A stretch of DNA of 64,000 nucleotides from Nostoc sp. CENA543 (GCF_002896875.1 NZ_CP023278.1:3410001-3474000), one strand, 5' to 3'; positions 1-9,759 are shown, counted from the first letter of the stretch. Notes: generated by a model not told the origin, from the letters alone. Numbers and translations: made by a program.

Positions 1-932
1 GCCATGCGCCGCAGTAAAGGAACAATATCTGGTTCTGGTTGGAAGATTTCCCCAGTTTCTAGTTGAGCAGATTGGGGATTAGCGGCGATCGCCACTACAT
101 CGTTTGTAGCAATAAATCCCCGCACCCTTTGCCGTAACCGTGCTAGGATGACTTCCTTATCTTCGTCTGTATATAAGTCTGTCTTATTGAGAACCAAAAG
201 CGATCGCTTACCAATTTCCGCTAAACCTCGAAGTGGTTCATACTCTGACCGTCGTAAATCATTATCCACCACAAATAATAGTAAATCTGCCTCCGTTGCC
301 AACGCCCTGGCTAATTGTTCTCTTTCTGTCCCTGCTACCCCAGCCTCTAAAATCCCTGGTGTATCAGTAATTAAAATTTTCCTCTCCAGTCCTTTTAACC
401 GTAAACAGTAGGTTTCCCCGGCTGTAGTCGTCCCCATTGGCGCGTCTACTCTCCCTACCATGCGCCCCATAATCGCATTCACCAAGGAAGTTTTGCCAGC
501 ACTCCCAGTGCCAAACACCACAACTTGAATCTCACCCCTGGCTAAATTAGCTTCAATCTCCTTGGTACGGCTGAGTAAAGCTTGGCGTGTGACTTCATCT
601 TGAATTTGCGCCACCTGTTGTCTGACAGCTTGCAAAGTAGAAGAAGCCGCATCTGATTTCGCCGCCGGGATTTGTGCTGGTGTCACCCGTTGACGACGGC
701 GACGGGAACGTTGTTCACCAGCCTGTAACACCAGTACGTAATAAACAAACGCTGCAACCAAACCACCAACTAAGACAATCAGCAGCAACAGCAGCAAATT
801 GCCCAAAAATGGCGAATAGGATAATTGCCAATACAAACGAGACAGGGAATCAATCAGCCACAAGGCGAGTCCCAAAATGACAATTAAACCAACAATTAAC
901 GTGACTAGGCGCGACAGAGGTATGTGTGGCAT
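1..932 (-). CDS. Membrane-anchored small GTPase, probably DUF697 family (3' part outside window)
   Basis: The reading frame runs from an ATG at 932 leftward past the window edge; about 310 codons are visible and the C-terminus is missing. Two hydrophobic segments near residues 8-30 and 45-75 are followed by a basic stretch (RSRRRRRQR). A soluble G domain comes next: the P-loop GTGSAGKTS, the G3 motif DTPG and the G4 motif NKTD are all intact. This order, N-terminal membrane hairpin then an Era-like G domain, is typical of cyanobacterial GTPases annotated with a C-terminal DUF697, but that domain would lie outside the window. Cellular role unknown. HIP1 sites lie inside the gene. Confidence 0.85.
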   Translation of the reverse strand, partial: MPHIPLSRLVTLIVGLIVILGLALWLIDSLSRLYWQLSYSPFLGNLLLLLLIVLVGGLVAAFVYYVLVLQAGEQRSRRRRQRVTPAQIPAAKSDAASSTLQAVRQQVAQIQDEVTRQALLSRTKEIEANLARGEIQVVVFGTGSAGKTSLVNAIMGRMVGRVDAPMGTTTAGETYCLRLKGLERKILITDTPGILEAGVAGTEREQLARALATEADLLLFVVDNDLRRSEYEPLRGLAEIGKRSLLVLNKTDLYTDEDKEVILARLRQRVRGFIATNDVVAIAANPQSAQLETGEIFQPEPDIVPLLRRM

Positions 933-1307
933 TGGTCAAATACTAATTATCCCAATGCTTCTAATCTTAACGTTGTCAGGGTGTCAGGGTGTGGGGGTGT
1001 AAGGGTGTAGGGGTGTAAGGGAAAGTTCGTAGTAAGGACTTCAGTCCTTAGATGAGGACTAAAGTCCTCACTACAAACTGTTTTCTTAACTGAACTGTAT
1101 TGGAATATTAGCGATCGCTCTTTTATTTCTCATCCTTAAGTCTATAGTTTTACATCTACAATTCCTGCACAATAGGGACTGGGCATTGGGCATTGGGAAT
1201 TGGGCATCGGCTAAGAAATTCTACCTTGCTTCCCCTGCCCCCTGCTCCCTGCCCCTTGTCCTCTGCCCCTTCCCCTGCGTACCAAGATAAAAGGAGAAAT
1301 CAACACT
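933..1307. other. Intergenic region with repeats, no gene
   Basis: No credible coding sequence. It holds G-rich repeats (GTGTAGGGGTGTAAGGG-like) near 975-1020, an inverted repeat at 1025-1079 listed separately, and purine/pyrimidine-biased CCCCTGC-type sequence just before the next gene. A good ribosome binding site (AAGGAGAAATCAAC) ends it. Confidence 0.6.
1025..1079. repeat. Inverted repeat, GTAGTAAGGACTT family, copy 1
   Basis: The left arm begins CGTAGTAAGGACTTCAGTCC and the right arm ends GGACTAAAGTCCTCACTAC, so the element folds into a long hairpin. Related copies lie at 1944-1999 and 21464-21501. It looks like a non-coding mobile or REP-like repeat dispersed in intergenic DNA. Confidence 0.75.
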
Positions 1308-1832
1308 ATGGGACTTTTTGATCAAATTCTCGGTGCTGTTAACAACCCAAATCTACAAGGTAATATGGGTCAAATAGAAGGTATTATCAACACTGTACAG
1401 GATTTGAGTACAACGACTGGTACAGATCCAGGCACAATACAATCTGTAATTGGGGTTGTAGGTAATTACGTCCGCGCCGCTTTACAACAAAAGCAAGCCA
1501 GCCAAGGAAATGAATCAGCACAGGCTCTAGTAAATCAGTATGCTGGTAATTCTTTTGACCCACAAGCCGTGAATGCGCTATTTTCCCCCGACACACAACA
1601 ACAAGTTGCAGGTGTAACAGCCCAGCGCACTGGTTTAGATGCCAACACAATTCAACAATTACTACCGATTGTTGTACCTCTAGTATTGAATTTCCTGCAA
1701 TCTGGATCTAATGTCCAAAATGCTCGAACTGCTGGTAATCCCGTCTTAAATAATTTCCTGGATGCAGACGGCGACGGCGACGTTGATATCGCTGATGCTA
1801 TCCAATTAGCTAGTCGGTATGTTCGCAGATAG
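1308..1832 (+). CDS. DUF937-type protein with a C-terminal calcium-loop motif
   Basis: 174 residues, ATG preceded by a strong AAGGAG site. The N-terminal part (MGLFDQILGAVNNP, then alternating helices rich in Gln, Asn and Val) resembles the DUF937 family of bacterial proteins. The C-terminus has Asp at 152, 154, 156, 158 and 160 in a DADGDGDVDIAD segment followed by AIQLA, which looks like an EF-hand or dockerin-type calcium loop. No signal peptide. Function unknown. It is a single-gene unit flanked by two copies of the same inverted repeat family. Confidence 0.8.
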   Translation: MGLFDQILGAVNNPNLQGNMGQIEGIINTVQDLSTTTGTDPGTIQSVIGVVGNYVRAALQQKQASQGNESAQALVNQYAGNSFDPQAVNALFSPDTQQQVAGVTAQRTGLDANTIQQLLPIVVPLVLNFLQSGSNVQNARTAGNPVLNNFLDADGDGDVDIADAIQLASRYVRR

Positions 1833-1943
1833 CTACATTTTTAATTGATGTCAGTAGGGGCGGGTTCTGTGAGATATTCACACTTTCAGTAGAACCGATT
1901 GAAAAATCGAACTATGTTAAGCAATCTAAAAATACGAGGATTC

Positions 1944-1999
1944 AGTTTGTAGTAAGGACTTTAGTCCTTTTTTGACAACTAAAGTTCTCACTACAAACC
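1944..1999. repeat. Inverted repeat, GTAGTAAGGACTT family, copy 2
   Basis: The left arm starts AGTTTGTAGTAAGGACTTTA and the right arm ends AAAGTTCTCACTACAAAC. It has the same design as the copy at 1025-1079 and lies just downstream of the DUF937 gene, where it could also act as a transcription terminator. Confidence 0.75.
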
Positions 2000-2078
2000 T
2001 TTAATTATTTACCTTGTTCTGCTTAAAACAGATATTTTGGTGAAATCCGCCCTTACAATAGCCAATACTCAACAAACC

Positions 2079-3143
2079 TCAGATTCTTCCAGACACCGCA
2101 GAAACTTTCCGTTGGCTAACTGTTGTAGAACTGCTCCTTTCCACTAAAAACGGCGATAACAGCAGATTTTCTACAGTTTTTCCTTGAAATAATTCCAGTA
2201 ACATTGTCATAGCCAATTGACCCATTTCTAACATTCGTTGACTAACCGTTGTCAGTGGTGGTGTAACGTAACTGCTGAGAGCCGTATTATCAAATCCCAC
2301 TAGACTTAAATCTTCTGGAACTATCACACCTAATTCTTTACAAGCTAAAAGCGCGCCGACTGCCACCATATCGTTATAACAAAAAATACTAGTTACTCCT
2401 GCCTCTACTAGTTGAGAGAGCATTTCTTTACCAATATCAAAGTCTTTATTTTTATAGTTTTCAGAATTGCGTTCAGGAATTGCCACCCAATGATTATTTT
2501 GTGGTAAACCCGCATCATTAAGAGCTATTTTATACCCTTCTAAACGCTGTTGTTCGGCTTTGCTACCATCACCTACACCTAGATATCCGATACAAGTGTG
2601 TCCTAAATCTATGAGATGTTTGACGGCTAAAGAGCCACCTAAGCGATCATCTATGGATACAGAGTGAAATATTTCGCCGCGATCATCAGTATCAACGTTG
2701 ATCAGAACTGTTGGCACAGTCAATTGTGTTAACTGCTTTGTGTATTGTTTACTAATGCGGGAGTCAGCTATGACAATCCCGTCTACTCTCCGATAATGAA
2801 AATTCTCAATGGCGGCTAGTTCTTGCTCAAAGTCTCCGTGGGAAGCATTTAATAAAACATTTAAACCTGCTTGTTTGGCGACTTCTTCAATTCCCTCGAC
2901 TAGCTCACCAAAAAAGGGATCAGCAATGGAAGTGACAATTACCCCAACAGTATAGGTACGTTGATTTTGTAAACTTTGGGCGATCGCATTCGGTACATAT
3001 TTCATCTCCTGCGCTAGTCTTTTGATTTCCTCCCGCACCCTCGCACTAATCAAAGGACTATCTCGTAAAGCACGGGAAACCGTGGAATGGGAAACACCCG
3101 CTTTGCGAGCAATATCTTCAATGGATACTTTCCGTTTACTCAT
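2079..3143 (-). CDS. frtR: LacI-family transcriptional regulator, probably fructose-uptake regulator FrtR
   Basis: 354 residues from the ATG at 3143 (MSKRKVSIEDIARKAGV). An in-frame extension back to 3245 exists, but it reads through the operator-like repeats and is unlikely to be translated. Residues 4-24 form the LacI helix-turn-helix (VSHSTVSRAL); the rest is a periplasmic-binding-protein-like effector domain. The gene diverges from a sugar ABC operon starting at 3398. In Anabaena variabilis the LacI-type FrtR controls the fructose transporter frtABC, and the gene order here fits. Family call is secure; the specific name rests on context. Confidence 0.85.
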   Translation of the reverse strand: MSKRKVSIEDIARKAGVSHSTVSRALRDSPLISARVREEIKRLAQEMKYVPNAIAQSLQNQRTYTVGVIVTSIADPFFGELVEGIEEVAKQAGLNVLLNASHGDFEQELAAIENFHYRRVDGIVIADSRISKQYTKQLTQLTVPTVLINVDTDDRGEIFHSVSIDDRLGGSLAVKHLIDLGHTCIGYLGVGDGSKAEQQRLEGYKIALNDAGLPQNNHWVAIPERNSENYKNKDFDIGKEMLSQLVEAGVTSIFCYNDMVAVGALLACKELGVIVPEDLSLVGFDNTALSSYVTPPLTTVSQRMLEMGQLAMTMLLELFQGKTVENLLLSPFLVERSSSTTVSQRKVSAVSGRI

Positions 3144-3188
3144 ATTCAGCATGGCTGTAAGTAACGTAAATAAAATTAACATATTTTT

Positions 3189-3240
3189 TATGCACAGGTG
3201 TGCAAAAATAAAAAACATCAGTAATGCACACCTGTGCATA
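3189..3240. promoter_or_regulatory. Paired operator-like palindromes between frtR and frtA
   Basis: TGCACAGGTGTGCA (3191-3204) and TGCACACCTGTGCA (3225-3238) are each near-perfect palindromes. They are also inverted copies of each other: a perfect 16-bp inverted repeat with 20 bp between the arms. A degenerate third match (TTCATAGGTGTTT) starts near 3272. Position between divergent regulator and transport genes suggests a binding site for the LacI-type regulator; binding itself is inferred. Confidence 0.6.
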
Positions 3241-3384
3241 GGCAAAATCCCAAAAATTAATCACACCAAAATTCATAGGTGTTTCTCAGTAAACAACCTA
3301 CTACTTCAGTTTGAGTAATTAGTTTGATGTTTCAGAATATGAAAATTTCACAGAAGGAAATTCTGTTGAGTTTTGTTAACTAAC

Positions 3385-3392
3385 AACGCGTT
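3385..3392. promoter_or_regulatory. AACGCGTT palindrome just before frtA
   Basis: AACGCGTT ends 5 bp before the upstream frtA start at 3398. LacI-family proteins with a TVSRAL recognition helix often bind palindromes with a central CG, so this is an alternative operator candidate. A short palindrome like this can occur by chance. Confidence 0.3.
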
Positions 3393-3397
3393 ATAGG

Positions 3398-4411
3398 ATG
3401 TCAATGAATGTGAATAAAATTACTTTATCAACAACTTTATTAAGTATTATCGGTAGCTCTCTTGTCGGCTGCACAACCGTTGCTCCCAATGCTGACCTAG
3501 CTACACCAACTGAAGCTAAAAACGTTAGTGATACCAGTACACAGACTCATAAATTACGTTCCGTTGGTGTGACTTTGGGCGATTTAAGTAATCCTTTTTT
3601 CGTCGTCATGGCTAAAGGTGCAGAAAAAGCAGCGAAAAAAATTGGTGGTGATGATGTCAGAGTGACAGTAGTTTCTAGTGGCTATGACTTAAATCAGCAA
3701 TTTAACCAAATTGAAAATTTCGTAGCTGCAAATACTGACATTATTATTCTCAACGCGGCTGATTCTAAAGGCATTAGACCAGCAGTTGACCAAGCTAGAA
3801 AAGTAGGCAAAATTGTCATTGCAGTAGACACAGGCGTAGATGCAGAAGTAGACGCAACCGTCACCACTAATAACTTGCAAGCCGGGGAAATTAGCTGCCA
3901 ATATATTGTTGATCGCCTCCAAGGTAAAGGCAACGTAGTAATAGTTAACGGGCCACCAGTCACTTCCGTAATTCAGCGAGTGGATGGTTGCTTAAAAGTA
4001 TTAACCAAATATCCCAATATCAAAATCCTTTCCAAAGACCAAAACGCCGAAGGTAGCCGAGATGGGGGACTAAGAGTGATGAGTGATTTACTAGTCACCT
4101 TTCCCAAGATAGATGCAGTCTTTGCCATCAATGACCCTAGTGGCGTAGGCGTAGATTTAGCTGCCAATCAAGCCAAACGGCGAGACTTTTTCATTGTAGG
4201 AGTTGACGGCGCACCCGAAGCCATCGAAGCGATCGCCTCTCAAGATAGCCTCTATGCAGCAACAGCTACTCAAAACCCCAGAGGAATGACAGAAACAGCA
4301 GTTCAGGTAGGTAACGACATCTTACATGGCAAAAAGCCTGCATCGCCCAACATATTGATTCCCGCCAAGCTGATCACCAAAGAGAACGTTAGTACATCGA
4401 CTGGATGGTAG
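3398..4411 (+). CDS. frtA: Sugar ABC transporter substrate-binding lipoprotein, probably fructose FrtA
   Basis: 337 residues. The N-terminus ends in a lipobox (SLVGC, Cys25), so a lipid-anchored periplasmic protein is expected. The mature part is a type I periplasmic-binding fold (VGVTLGDLSNPFF near residue 55, then IIILNAADSKG and VFAINDPSGVG) like ribose/fructose-binding proteins. An internal ATG at 3404 has AGGA five bases ahead and may be the true start. It is the first gene of frtA-frtB-frtC; the 200-bp gap to frtB is filled by heptamer repeats. Fructose as substrate is inferred from locus order. Confidence 0.85.
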   Translation: MSMNVNKITLSTTLLSIIGSSLVGCTTVAPNADLATPTEAKNVSDTSTQTHKLRSVGVTLGDLSNPFFVVMAKGAEKAAKKIGGDDVRVTVVSSGYDLNQQFNQIENFVAANTDIIILNAADSKGIRPAVDQARKVGKIVIAVDTGVDAEVDATVTTNNLQAGEISCQYIVDRLQGKGNVVIVNGPPVTSVIQRVDGCLKVLTKYPNIKILSKDQNAEGSRDGGLRVMSDLLVTFPKIDAVFAINDPSGVGVDLAANQAKRRDFFIVGVDGAPEAIEAIASQDSLYAATATQNPRGMTETAVQVGNDILHGKKPASPNILIPAKLITKENVSTSTGW

Positions 4412-4478
4412 AAGAGGCAGGGGGGCAGGGGGAATGGGGAGTGGGGCATGGGGCATTGGGCAGGCGAGAAGTAAGATT

Positions 4479-4602
4479 TCTAACTACTCACCACTCATTA
4501 CTCATTACTCATTACTCATTACTTATTACTTATTACTCATTACTCAGCACTCATCACTCATTACTTATTACTTATTACTCAGCACTCATCACTCAGCACT
4601 TA
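4479..4602. repeat. Heptamer tandem repeat array (ACTCATT type)
   Basis: Tandem copies of TTACTCA/TTACTTA variants mixed with CACTCAG, a classic heterocystous-cyanobacterial short tandem repeat (STRR). It lies inside the frtA-frtB operon and ends about 8 bp before the frtB start codon. Confidence 0.85.
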
Positions 4603-4609
4603 AATAATC

Positions 4610-6163
4610 ATGACAACAAATATGAAAACCGATTTCCCTCCGGCGGCGACTGCCACACCTGTATTAGAAATGCAAGGGATTGCGAAACGATTTCATGGTG
4701 TTCCGGCTTTGCAGGGTGTCAATCTCACCATTTATCCAGGAGAGGTTCACGCCCTCATGGGTGAAAATGGCGCAGGTAAAAGCACATTAATGAAAATCTT
4801 AGCTGGGGCTTATATTGCCGATGAAGGTGAAATTCGCATTCATGGTCAACCTGTGAAAATTACTGATCCAGGTACAGCAAGACAAGCGGGAATTAATCTG
4901 ATCTACCAAGAATTGAATGTTGCACCCAATTTAACTGTCACTGAAAACATTTTTATGGGGAGTGAGTTGCAAAAGGGTCAGTTTTTAGACCGCAAAAGCA
5001 TGGAACTCGAAGCCCAACAAGTGTTAGACAGTTTGGGAGCTAGTTTTTCACCGCAGACTATAGTGGGAAAATTAGCGATCGCAGAACAACAACAAGTCGA
5101 AATTGCCAGGGCTTTAAAAGACAACAGTCGGATTTTGGTGATGGATGAGCCAACCGCAGCCCTGTCTGACCGCGAAACTGAGCGTTTGTTTGAGGTAATT
5201 CGCAAACTCCGCCATGATGGCATTGCCATTATCTACATCAGCCATCGTATGGAAGAAATCTATGCTCTAGCTGACCGTATTAGTGTACTGCGAGATGGTC
5301 AATATATCGGCAGTCTCACCCGTGAGGAGATTTCCCCCCAGCGATTAGTACAGATGATGGTCGGCCGTTCCATGCAGGACTTTTACGAACATCAACGGCA
5401 GAAAAATCCAGGTGCTGTGGTGCTAGAAGTCAGAAATATTAGTGACGGACGCAAAGTGCAGCCTACTAGCTTTCAACTGCGTGCTGGGGAAATTTTGGGA
5501 TTATCGGGGCTAGTTGGTGCAGGCCGTTCAGAAATATCGCGGTTGATTTTCGGTGCTGACCGCAAAATCAGTGGTGAAGTCTTCCTCAATGGCAAAAAAT
5601 TAGAAATTAATTCCCCGACTGATGCCATTGCAGCTGGGATTGGTTACGTCCCAGAAGACCGCAAAGACCAAGGTTTATTTTTGGAAATGAGTTCCCGTAA
5701 GAATATCGGACTCAATCGACTTAAACAGGATGCCAAAGCAGGCATTGTCAATTGGGGTTCAGTCAATAAAATTGCCACGGAAGCCGTCGAAAACTTTCAT
5801 ATCCGACTGGCTAATTTGGAAATTAGAGCCGTGGATCTTTCCGGTGGTAATCAACAAAAACTGCTATTAGCGCGTTGGCTAGCCATTAATCCTAGAGTCT
5901 TGATGTTGGATGAACCCACACGCGGCGTAGATATCGGCGCGAAAAGCGAAATTTACCGCATTATTAGCGATTTAGCAGACCAAGGGGTAGCAATTCTCAT
6001 GGTTTCTAGTGAACTACCAGAGATTGTGGGTATGAGCGATCGCGTTTTAGTCATGCGCGAAGGCAAGTTAGTCGGTGAACTTGACGACACCCAAGGCAAG
6101 GAAATTACCCAAGAAAACATTATGCACTATGCAACTGGAGCATCGGAGGTATCTGCATCATGA
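4610..6163 (+). CDS. frtB: Sugar ABC transporter ATPase with two ATP-binding domains, probably FrtB
   Basis: 517 residues, the usual length for RbsA/MglA-type double ATPases. The first domain has Walker [10 protein letters not shown] (51-59) and Walker [13 protein letters not shown]. The second has the degenerate P-loop GLVGAGRSE (about 299-307), signature LSGGNQQK and Walker [11 protein letters not shown]. It energises uptake through the FrtC permease at the inner membrane. Its stop overlaps the frtC start by 4 bp (ATGA), showing translational coupling. Start choice is between ATG 4610 and ATG 4622; neither has an obvious Shine-Dalgarno because a repeat array occupies the leader. Confidence 0.9.
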   Translation: MTTNMKTDFPPAATATPVLEMQGIAKRFHGVPALQGVNLTIYPGEVHALMGENGAGKSTLMKILAGAYIADEGEIRIHGQPVKITDPGTARQAGINLIYQELNVAPNLTVTENIFMGSELQKGQFLDRKSMELEAQQVLDSLGASFSPQTIVGKLAIAEQQQVEIARALKDNSRILVMDEPTAALSDRETERLFEVIRKLRHDGIAIIYISHRMEEIYALADRISVLRDGQYIGSLTREEISPQRLVQMMVGRSMQDFYEHQRQKNPGAVVLEVRNISDGRKVQPTSFQLRAGEILGLSGLVGAGRSEISRLIFGADRKISGEVFLNGKKLEINSPTDAIAAGIGYVPEDRKDQGLFLEMSSRKNIGLNRLKQDAKAGIVNWGSVNKIATEAVENFHIRLANLEIRAVDLSGGNQQKLLLARWLAINPRVLMLDEPTRGVDIGAKSEIYRIISDLADQGVAILMVSSELPEIVGMSDRVLVMREGKLVGELDDTQGKEITQENIMHYATGASEVSAS

Positions 6164-7158
6164 GTCAAACTTTAAGACCAATCAACAACAGACCCAATCA
6201 AAATTCCTCAGCTAATCGGCGCAAATCCATCAACAACTTACTGCAAGTAGCAGGGATTTTACCGATTTTAGTCATTATCTGTATCTTATTTTCCCTGCTA
6301 AGTCCCAACTTTTTCACACCAGGTAACGCCGTCAATATCTTACGTCAGGCATCAATCAATATTGTCTTGGCAACGGGGATGACTTTTGTGATTCTCACCG
6401 GTGGTATTGACCTTTCCGTGGGTTCAATCTTGGCGGTATCTGCGGTAGTTGCAGTTTTAGTATCTTTACTACCGGCGTTGGGTTGGTTAGCTGTACCTGC
6501 GGCTTTAGTCACGGGATTGCTTTTGGGTTTACTCAACGGTGCGTTAATTACCTTTTTGGATGTACCGCCGTTTATTGTCACCTTGGGTTCATTAACCGCC
6601 TTGCGGGGTGCGGCGTTTCTAGTTGCTAACGGTACGACAGTAATTAACCGCAACATCAATTTTGCTTGGGTAGGTAATAGCTATGTCGGCCCTCTTCCTT
6701 GGTTAGTGATCCTCGCCTTACTGACGGTAGCTGTAAGTTGGTTTGTGCTGCGACAAACGGTTTTAGGTGTGCAGATTTACGCCGTTGGTGGTAACGAACG
6801 TGCCGCCAGATTAACCGGCATTAAAGTCAATCGCGTGTTGCTATTTGTCTATGGTTTGAGTGGATTACTTTCAGGTTTAGCCGGAATTATGAGTGCTAGT
6901 CGCCTGTATAGTGCCACAGGCATTTTAGGACAGGGTTATGAATTAGATGCGATCGCAGCCGTAATTCTAGGTGGTACAAGTTTCACCGGTGGGATAGGCA
7001 CTATCGGCGGTACACTCCTTGGTGCATTAATCATTGCCGTCCTCAACAACGGCCTAACCCTGCTCAATATGTCCTACTTCTGGCAACTAGTCGTTAAAGG
7101 CTTAGTCATCATCGCCGCAGTCATGATTGACAGACTCCGCAGACGTTCTCGACGTTAA
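6160..7158 (+). CDS. frtC: Sugar ABC transporter permease, probably FrtC
   Basis: 332 residues, strongly hydrophobic with roughly eight to ten membrane segments, of the RbsC/AraH branched permease family. Family hallmarks include [16 protein letters not shown] near residue 70, [10 protein letters not shown], and the C-terminal [18 protein letters not shown] loop. It forms the membrane pore of the FrtABC importer and is translationally coupled to frtB by a 4-bp overlap. No clear terminator follows. Confidence 0.9.
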   Translation: MSQTLRPINNRPNQNSSANRRKSINNLLQVAGILPILVIICILFSLLSPNFFTPGNAVNILRQASINIVLATGMTFVILTGGIDLSVGSILAVSAVVAVLVSLLPALGWLAVPAALVTGLLLGLLNGALITFLDVPPFIVTLGSLTALRGAAFLVANGTTVINRNINFAWVGNSYVGPLPWLVILALLTVAVSWFVLRQTVLGVQIYAVGGNERAARLTGIKVNRVLLFVYGLSGLLSGLAGIMSASRLYSATGILGQGYELDAIAAVILGGTSFTGGIGTIGGTLLGALIIAVLNNGLTLLNMSYFWQLVVKGLVIIAAVMIDRLRRRSRR

Positions 7159-7524
7159 AAACCACAGTTACAGGAGGGTTTGATCAGAGGCAGGGGGCAG
7201 GGTGAGGAGGGCAGGGGGAACTAAAAGTACCTCACCCGCAAGTGGCGTGATTTTTCCCCCTGCTCCCCTGCTGTTCATTCATAACTCTCCTTCTCTCCTC
7301 TCTGCACTTTTATCGAAAAATTGGGTTGAAAACCCCGTCCTTGTACAATACTTTTCTTTTCCTTTGTTCCTTCGCGCCTTTGCGCCTTTGCGTGAGACAA
7401 TTCATATTCTCAATCACCAACGCCAAAAATTGAAACCTCTCCAACACCGATACATATAACGAGAGATTTCTAATTTTTCACGCATATTTTTACCCATATC
7501 TAGCCAAACATCACACTACACCCA
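7159..7524. other. Intergenic region between frtC and the porin gene
   Basis: Contains GGGCAGGG-type G-rich sequence, its pyrimidine counterpart, and a CGCGCCTTTGCGCCTTTGCG repeat near 7374-7393. An 85-codon frame inside it reads only repeat sequence. No clear promoter or terminator could be picked by eye. Confidence 0.5.
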
Positions 7525-9126
7525 ATGCTGAAACACCTTTTATCCAGTTTGCCGCTTTTATTGTTGGCATCTCCAGCCGTCTTAGCCGCACCCGTAGATA
7601 ATTCTCAATCCGCAGATATCGACCAAGAACAAGTCACCTCAGTTTCTCAATTCTCCGATGTCCAACCAACAGACTGGGCATTTGCCGCATTGCAATCATT
7701 AGTAGAACGCTACGGTTGTATTGCTGGTTATCCTAACGCCACCTATCGCGGCAACCGTGCCTTAACTCGTTATGAATTTGCCGCAGGTTTAAATGCTTGC
7801 TTAGACCGCATCAATGAATTAATCGCCACATCTACCAGTAATTTAGTCAATCAAGAAGACCTAGTAGTGTTGCAAAAATTACAAACTGACTTTGCTAACG
7901 AATTAGCAACCCTACGTGGTCAGGTAGATAGCTTAGAGACACGTACCGCCACATTAGAACAGCAGCAGTTTTCCACCACTACCAAGCTGAGTGGTCAAAT
8001 TATTACTGCGGTTAGCGACACATTTGGCAATAAAGTCGGTGGCACACGGGATGAATCTCACCTCTTTTTTGCCACCCGTGGCCGTCTTAATTTAGAAAGT
8101 AGTTTTACTGGCAAAGATTTATTGCGAGTCAGATTAGAATTTGGCAACTTTGCCAACAACGCTGGCTCAAGTCAAATAGCCGCAGCCACAGGCACAGGCA
8201 TGACGCGCCTAAACTTTGATAATGATAGTAACAATGATTTATTCGTGCCGCACATTCGTTACTACTTCCCCGTCAGTGATTCCCTCTCCTTTGTTGTCGG
8301 CCCTGTAGGTATCGGCTATAACGACATCACAGATAATGTTACACCCGCCGCGATCGCCGATGATGGTAATGGTATTCCTTCATTATTTGGAAAGAACAGT
8401 TTGCTGTTTGAGAGGGGTGGCGGTGGTGCTGCTGCTAACTGGAAAATTAGCGAAGACTTGATTTTAACTCTCGGCTATTTAGCCAACAGTCCCAATCACC
8501 CCAGTCCAAAAAATGGCTTACTTGACGGCGGTTACAACGCCTTAGCCCATCTTGTTTACTACGGTAAACAAGGTGCAGTAGGTGTGGCTTACTCTCAAGG
8601 ATATAGCCCTGGTGGCAGTGTAGATATCACAGCCGGAAGAGGTAGTGCCTTATCTAGCGCGCCTTTTGGTGATAGCATTGCCACTTCTAACAGTATGCTT
8701 GGTGTACAAGAATACTATCGTTTTTCTCCTAATTTCCAAGTTCATGCTTGGGGTGGCTATATCTGGGCAACTGCTAAGAACTCTGGTTTCAGTAATATTT
8801 CTAATGGCATAGGTAGCAAAGATTCCTTGTTCGTCAATAGTGGAGACAACGCCAACGCTTGGTTTGGGGCGATTGGGATGTCATTTCCAGATGTGGGAGG
8901 TAAAGGCAACTTACCAGGAATTCTCTTAGGTTTACCGCCTCGTGTTGCTCACAGTGATGTCCGAGAAGAAGGGGATAACTCATATCACATCGAAGCATTC
9001 TATCGCTGGCGAATGAACGATCACATCTCAGTGACTCCTGGTTTTTGGATGATTTTAAACCCCGAAAACAACAGTCACAACGATACGCAATACGTAGGAG
9101 TATTACGTACAACCTTTGATTTTTAA
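7525..9126 (+). CDS. OprB-family carbohydrate porin with SLH domain
   Basis: 533 residues. The signal peptide ends near ASPAVLA (residue 21). Residues about 40-95 are an SLH domain (FSDVQPTDWAFAALQSLVE, then TRYEFAAGLNACLDR) that anchors cyanobacterial porins to peptidoglycan. A short coiled coil (about 105-145) follows, then an OprB-type beta barrel ending in the terminal Phe (TTFDF) used for outer-membrane assembly. Lying directly downstream of frtABC in the same direction, it probably lets sugars across the outer membrane. Nostoc species have an oprB gene in similar sugar loci. Confidence 0.88.
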   Translation: MLKHLLSSLPLLLLASPAVLAAPVDNSQSADIDQEQVTSVSQFSDVQPTDWAFAALQSLVERYGCIAGYPNATYRGNRALTRYEFAAGLNACLDRINELIATSTSNLVNQEDLVVLQKLQTDFANELATLRGQVDSLETRTATLEQQQFSTTTKLSGQIITAVSDTFGNKVGGTRDESHLFFATRGRLNLESSFTGKDLLRVRLEFGNFANNAGSSQIAAATGTGMTRLNFDNDSNNDLFVPHIRYYFPVSDSLSFVVGPVGIGYNDITDNVTPAAIADDGNGIPSLFGKNSLLFERGGGGAAANWKISEDLILTLGYLANSPNHPSPKNGLLDGGYNALAHLVYYGKQGAVGVAYSQGYSPGGSVDITAGRGSALSSAPFGDSIATSNSMLGVQEYYRFSPNFQVHAWGGYIWATAKNSGFSNISNGIGSKDSLFVNSGDNANAWFGAIGMSFPDVGGKGNLPGILLGLPPRVAHSDVREEGDNSYHIEAFYRWRMNDHISVTPGFWMILNPENNSHNDTQYVGVLRTTFDF

Positions 9127-9181
9127 TGATTTGAGATTTGAGATTGGGAACTTGTTCTATCTCAAATCCTAAATCTCAAAT

Positions 9182-9574
9182 TTAAAACCTCAAATCCCTA
9201 TTTCCCCATTCCCCAATTCCCAATTCGGGCGTTAACCTTTGCTCTTCATAATTGGTAGCTTTTTGAGTCACAGCCAGCACCCCAAACACAATCGCACCGC
9301 CTAAAGCTAAAGCCAGCCACGGACGTTTACACAGAACAAAATCACGGACAATTCTAGCTAGAGGACTGCTTTGACGACGGATTGCTGAACAAATCAGCAT
9401 TTGATTCAACACAAACGGATCACGCACATAATGCCCGCTTTGACAAACCACTAATCTTTCTTGACAGTACGGACAAGTAAATAAGCCGATATAAGTTTTC
9501 AATACCTTTGCCCTAGTATGTCTTTGGCAGATAGGGCAAATAACATAATGATGATCAAAGGTGTGTGTATTCAT
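9182..9574 (-). CDS. Small zinc-ribbon protein with one membrane segment
   Basis: 130 residues. Two CxxC pairs (CPIC near 13-16, CPYC near 34-37) plus a further Cys suggest a zinc ribbon. A single hydrophobic segment (WLALALGGAIVFGVLAV, about 88-106) sits near the C-terminus. The last residues are encoded by CCCCAATT-type repeat DNA, so the C-terminus may have been changed by repeat insertion. Function unknown. Convergent with the porin gene. Confidence 0.7.
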   Translation of the reverse strand: MNTHTFDHHYVICPICQRHTRAKVLKTYIGLFTCPYCQERLVVCQSGHYVRDPFVLNQMLICSAIRRQSSPLARIVRDFVLCKRPWLALALGGAIVFGVLAVTQKATNYEEQRLTPELGIGEWGNRDLRF

Positions 9575-9759
9575 CTACATCTTCCGCTTAATCCTGTTAA
9601 TTGACTCTCTTGATCTGGTGATATTAAATTCCCAAACAATACTGAGTAAGCTAAAAATTCGTGTATAACTTAATCATTGATTACACACTTACTTATCCAT
9701 GCTGAAAGTTATACAATGCTTGCGCCATAAGGATATTGTAGATAGGTAAGAATTTCTAA

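Noticed and set aside
674-880. 68-codon plus-strand frame near the left edge
   Set aside because: Lies antisense to the N-terminal part of the GTPase gene, which has complete G motifs; composition is that of a shadow frame. The same holds for the frame at 148-411.
3144-3245. N-terminal extension of the LacI-type regulator
   Set aside because: It would translate the operator-like palindromes and adds hydrophobic residues absent from LacI proteins; ATG 3143 begins the normal helix-turn-helix.
4405-4764. 119-codon frame between frtA and frtB
   Set aside because: Reads heptamer repeat DNA and then overlaps the start of frtB in another frame; the repeated STHHSLLIT-like translation is a repeat artefact.
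7202-7459. 85-codon frame between frtC and the porin gene
   Set aside because: Built from repeat sequence (CGCCTTTGCG and CCCCTGC types), with no ribosome site.
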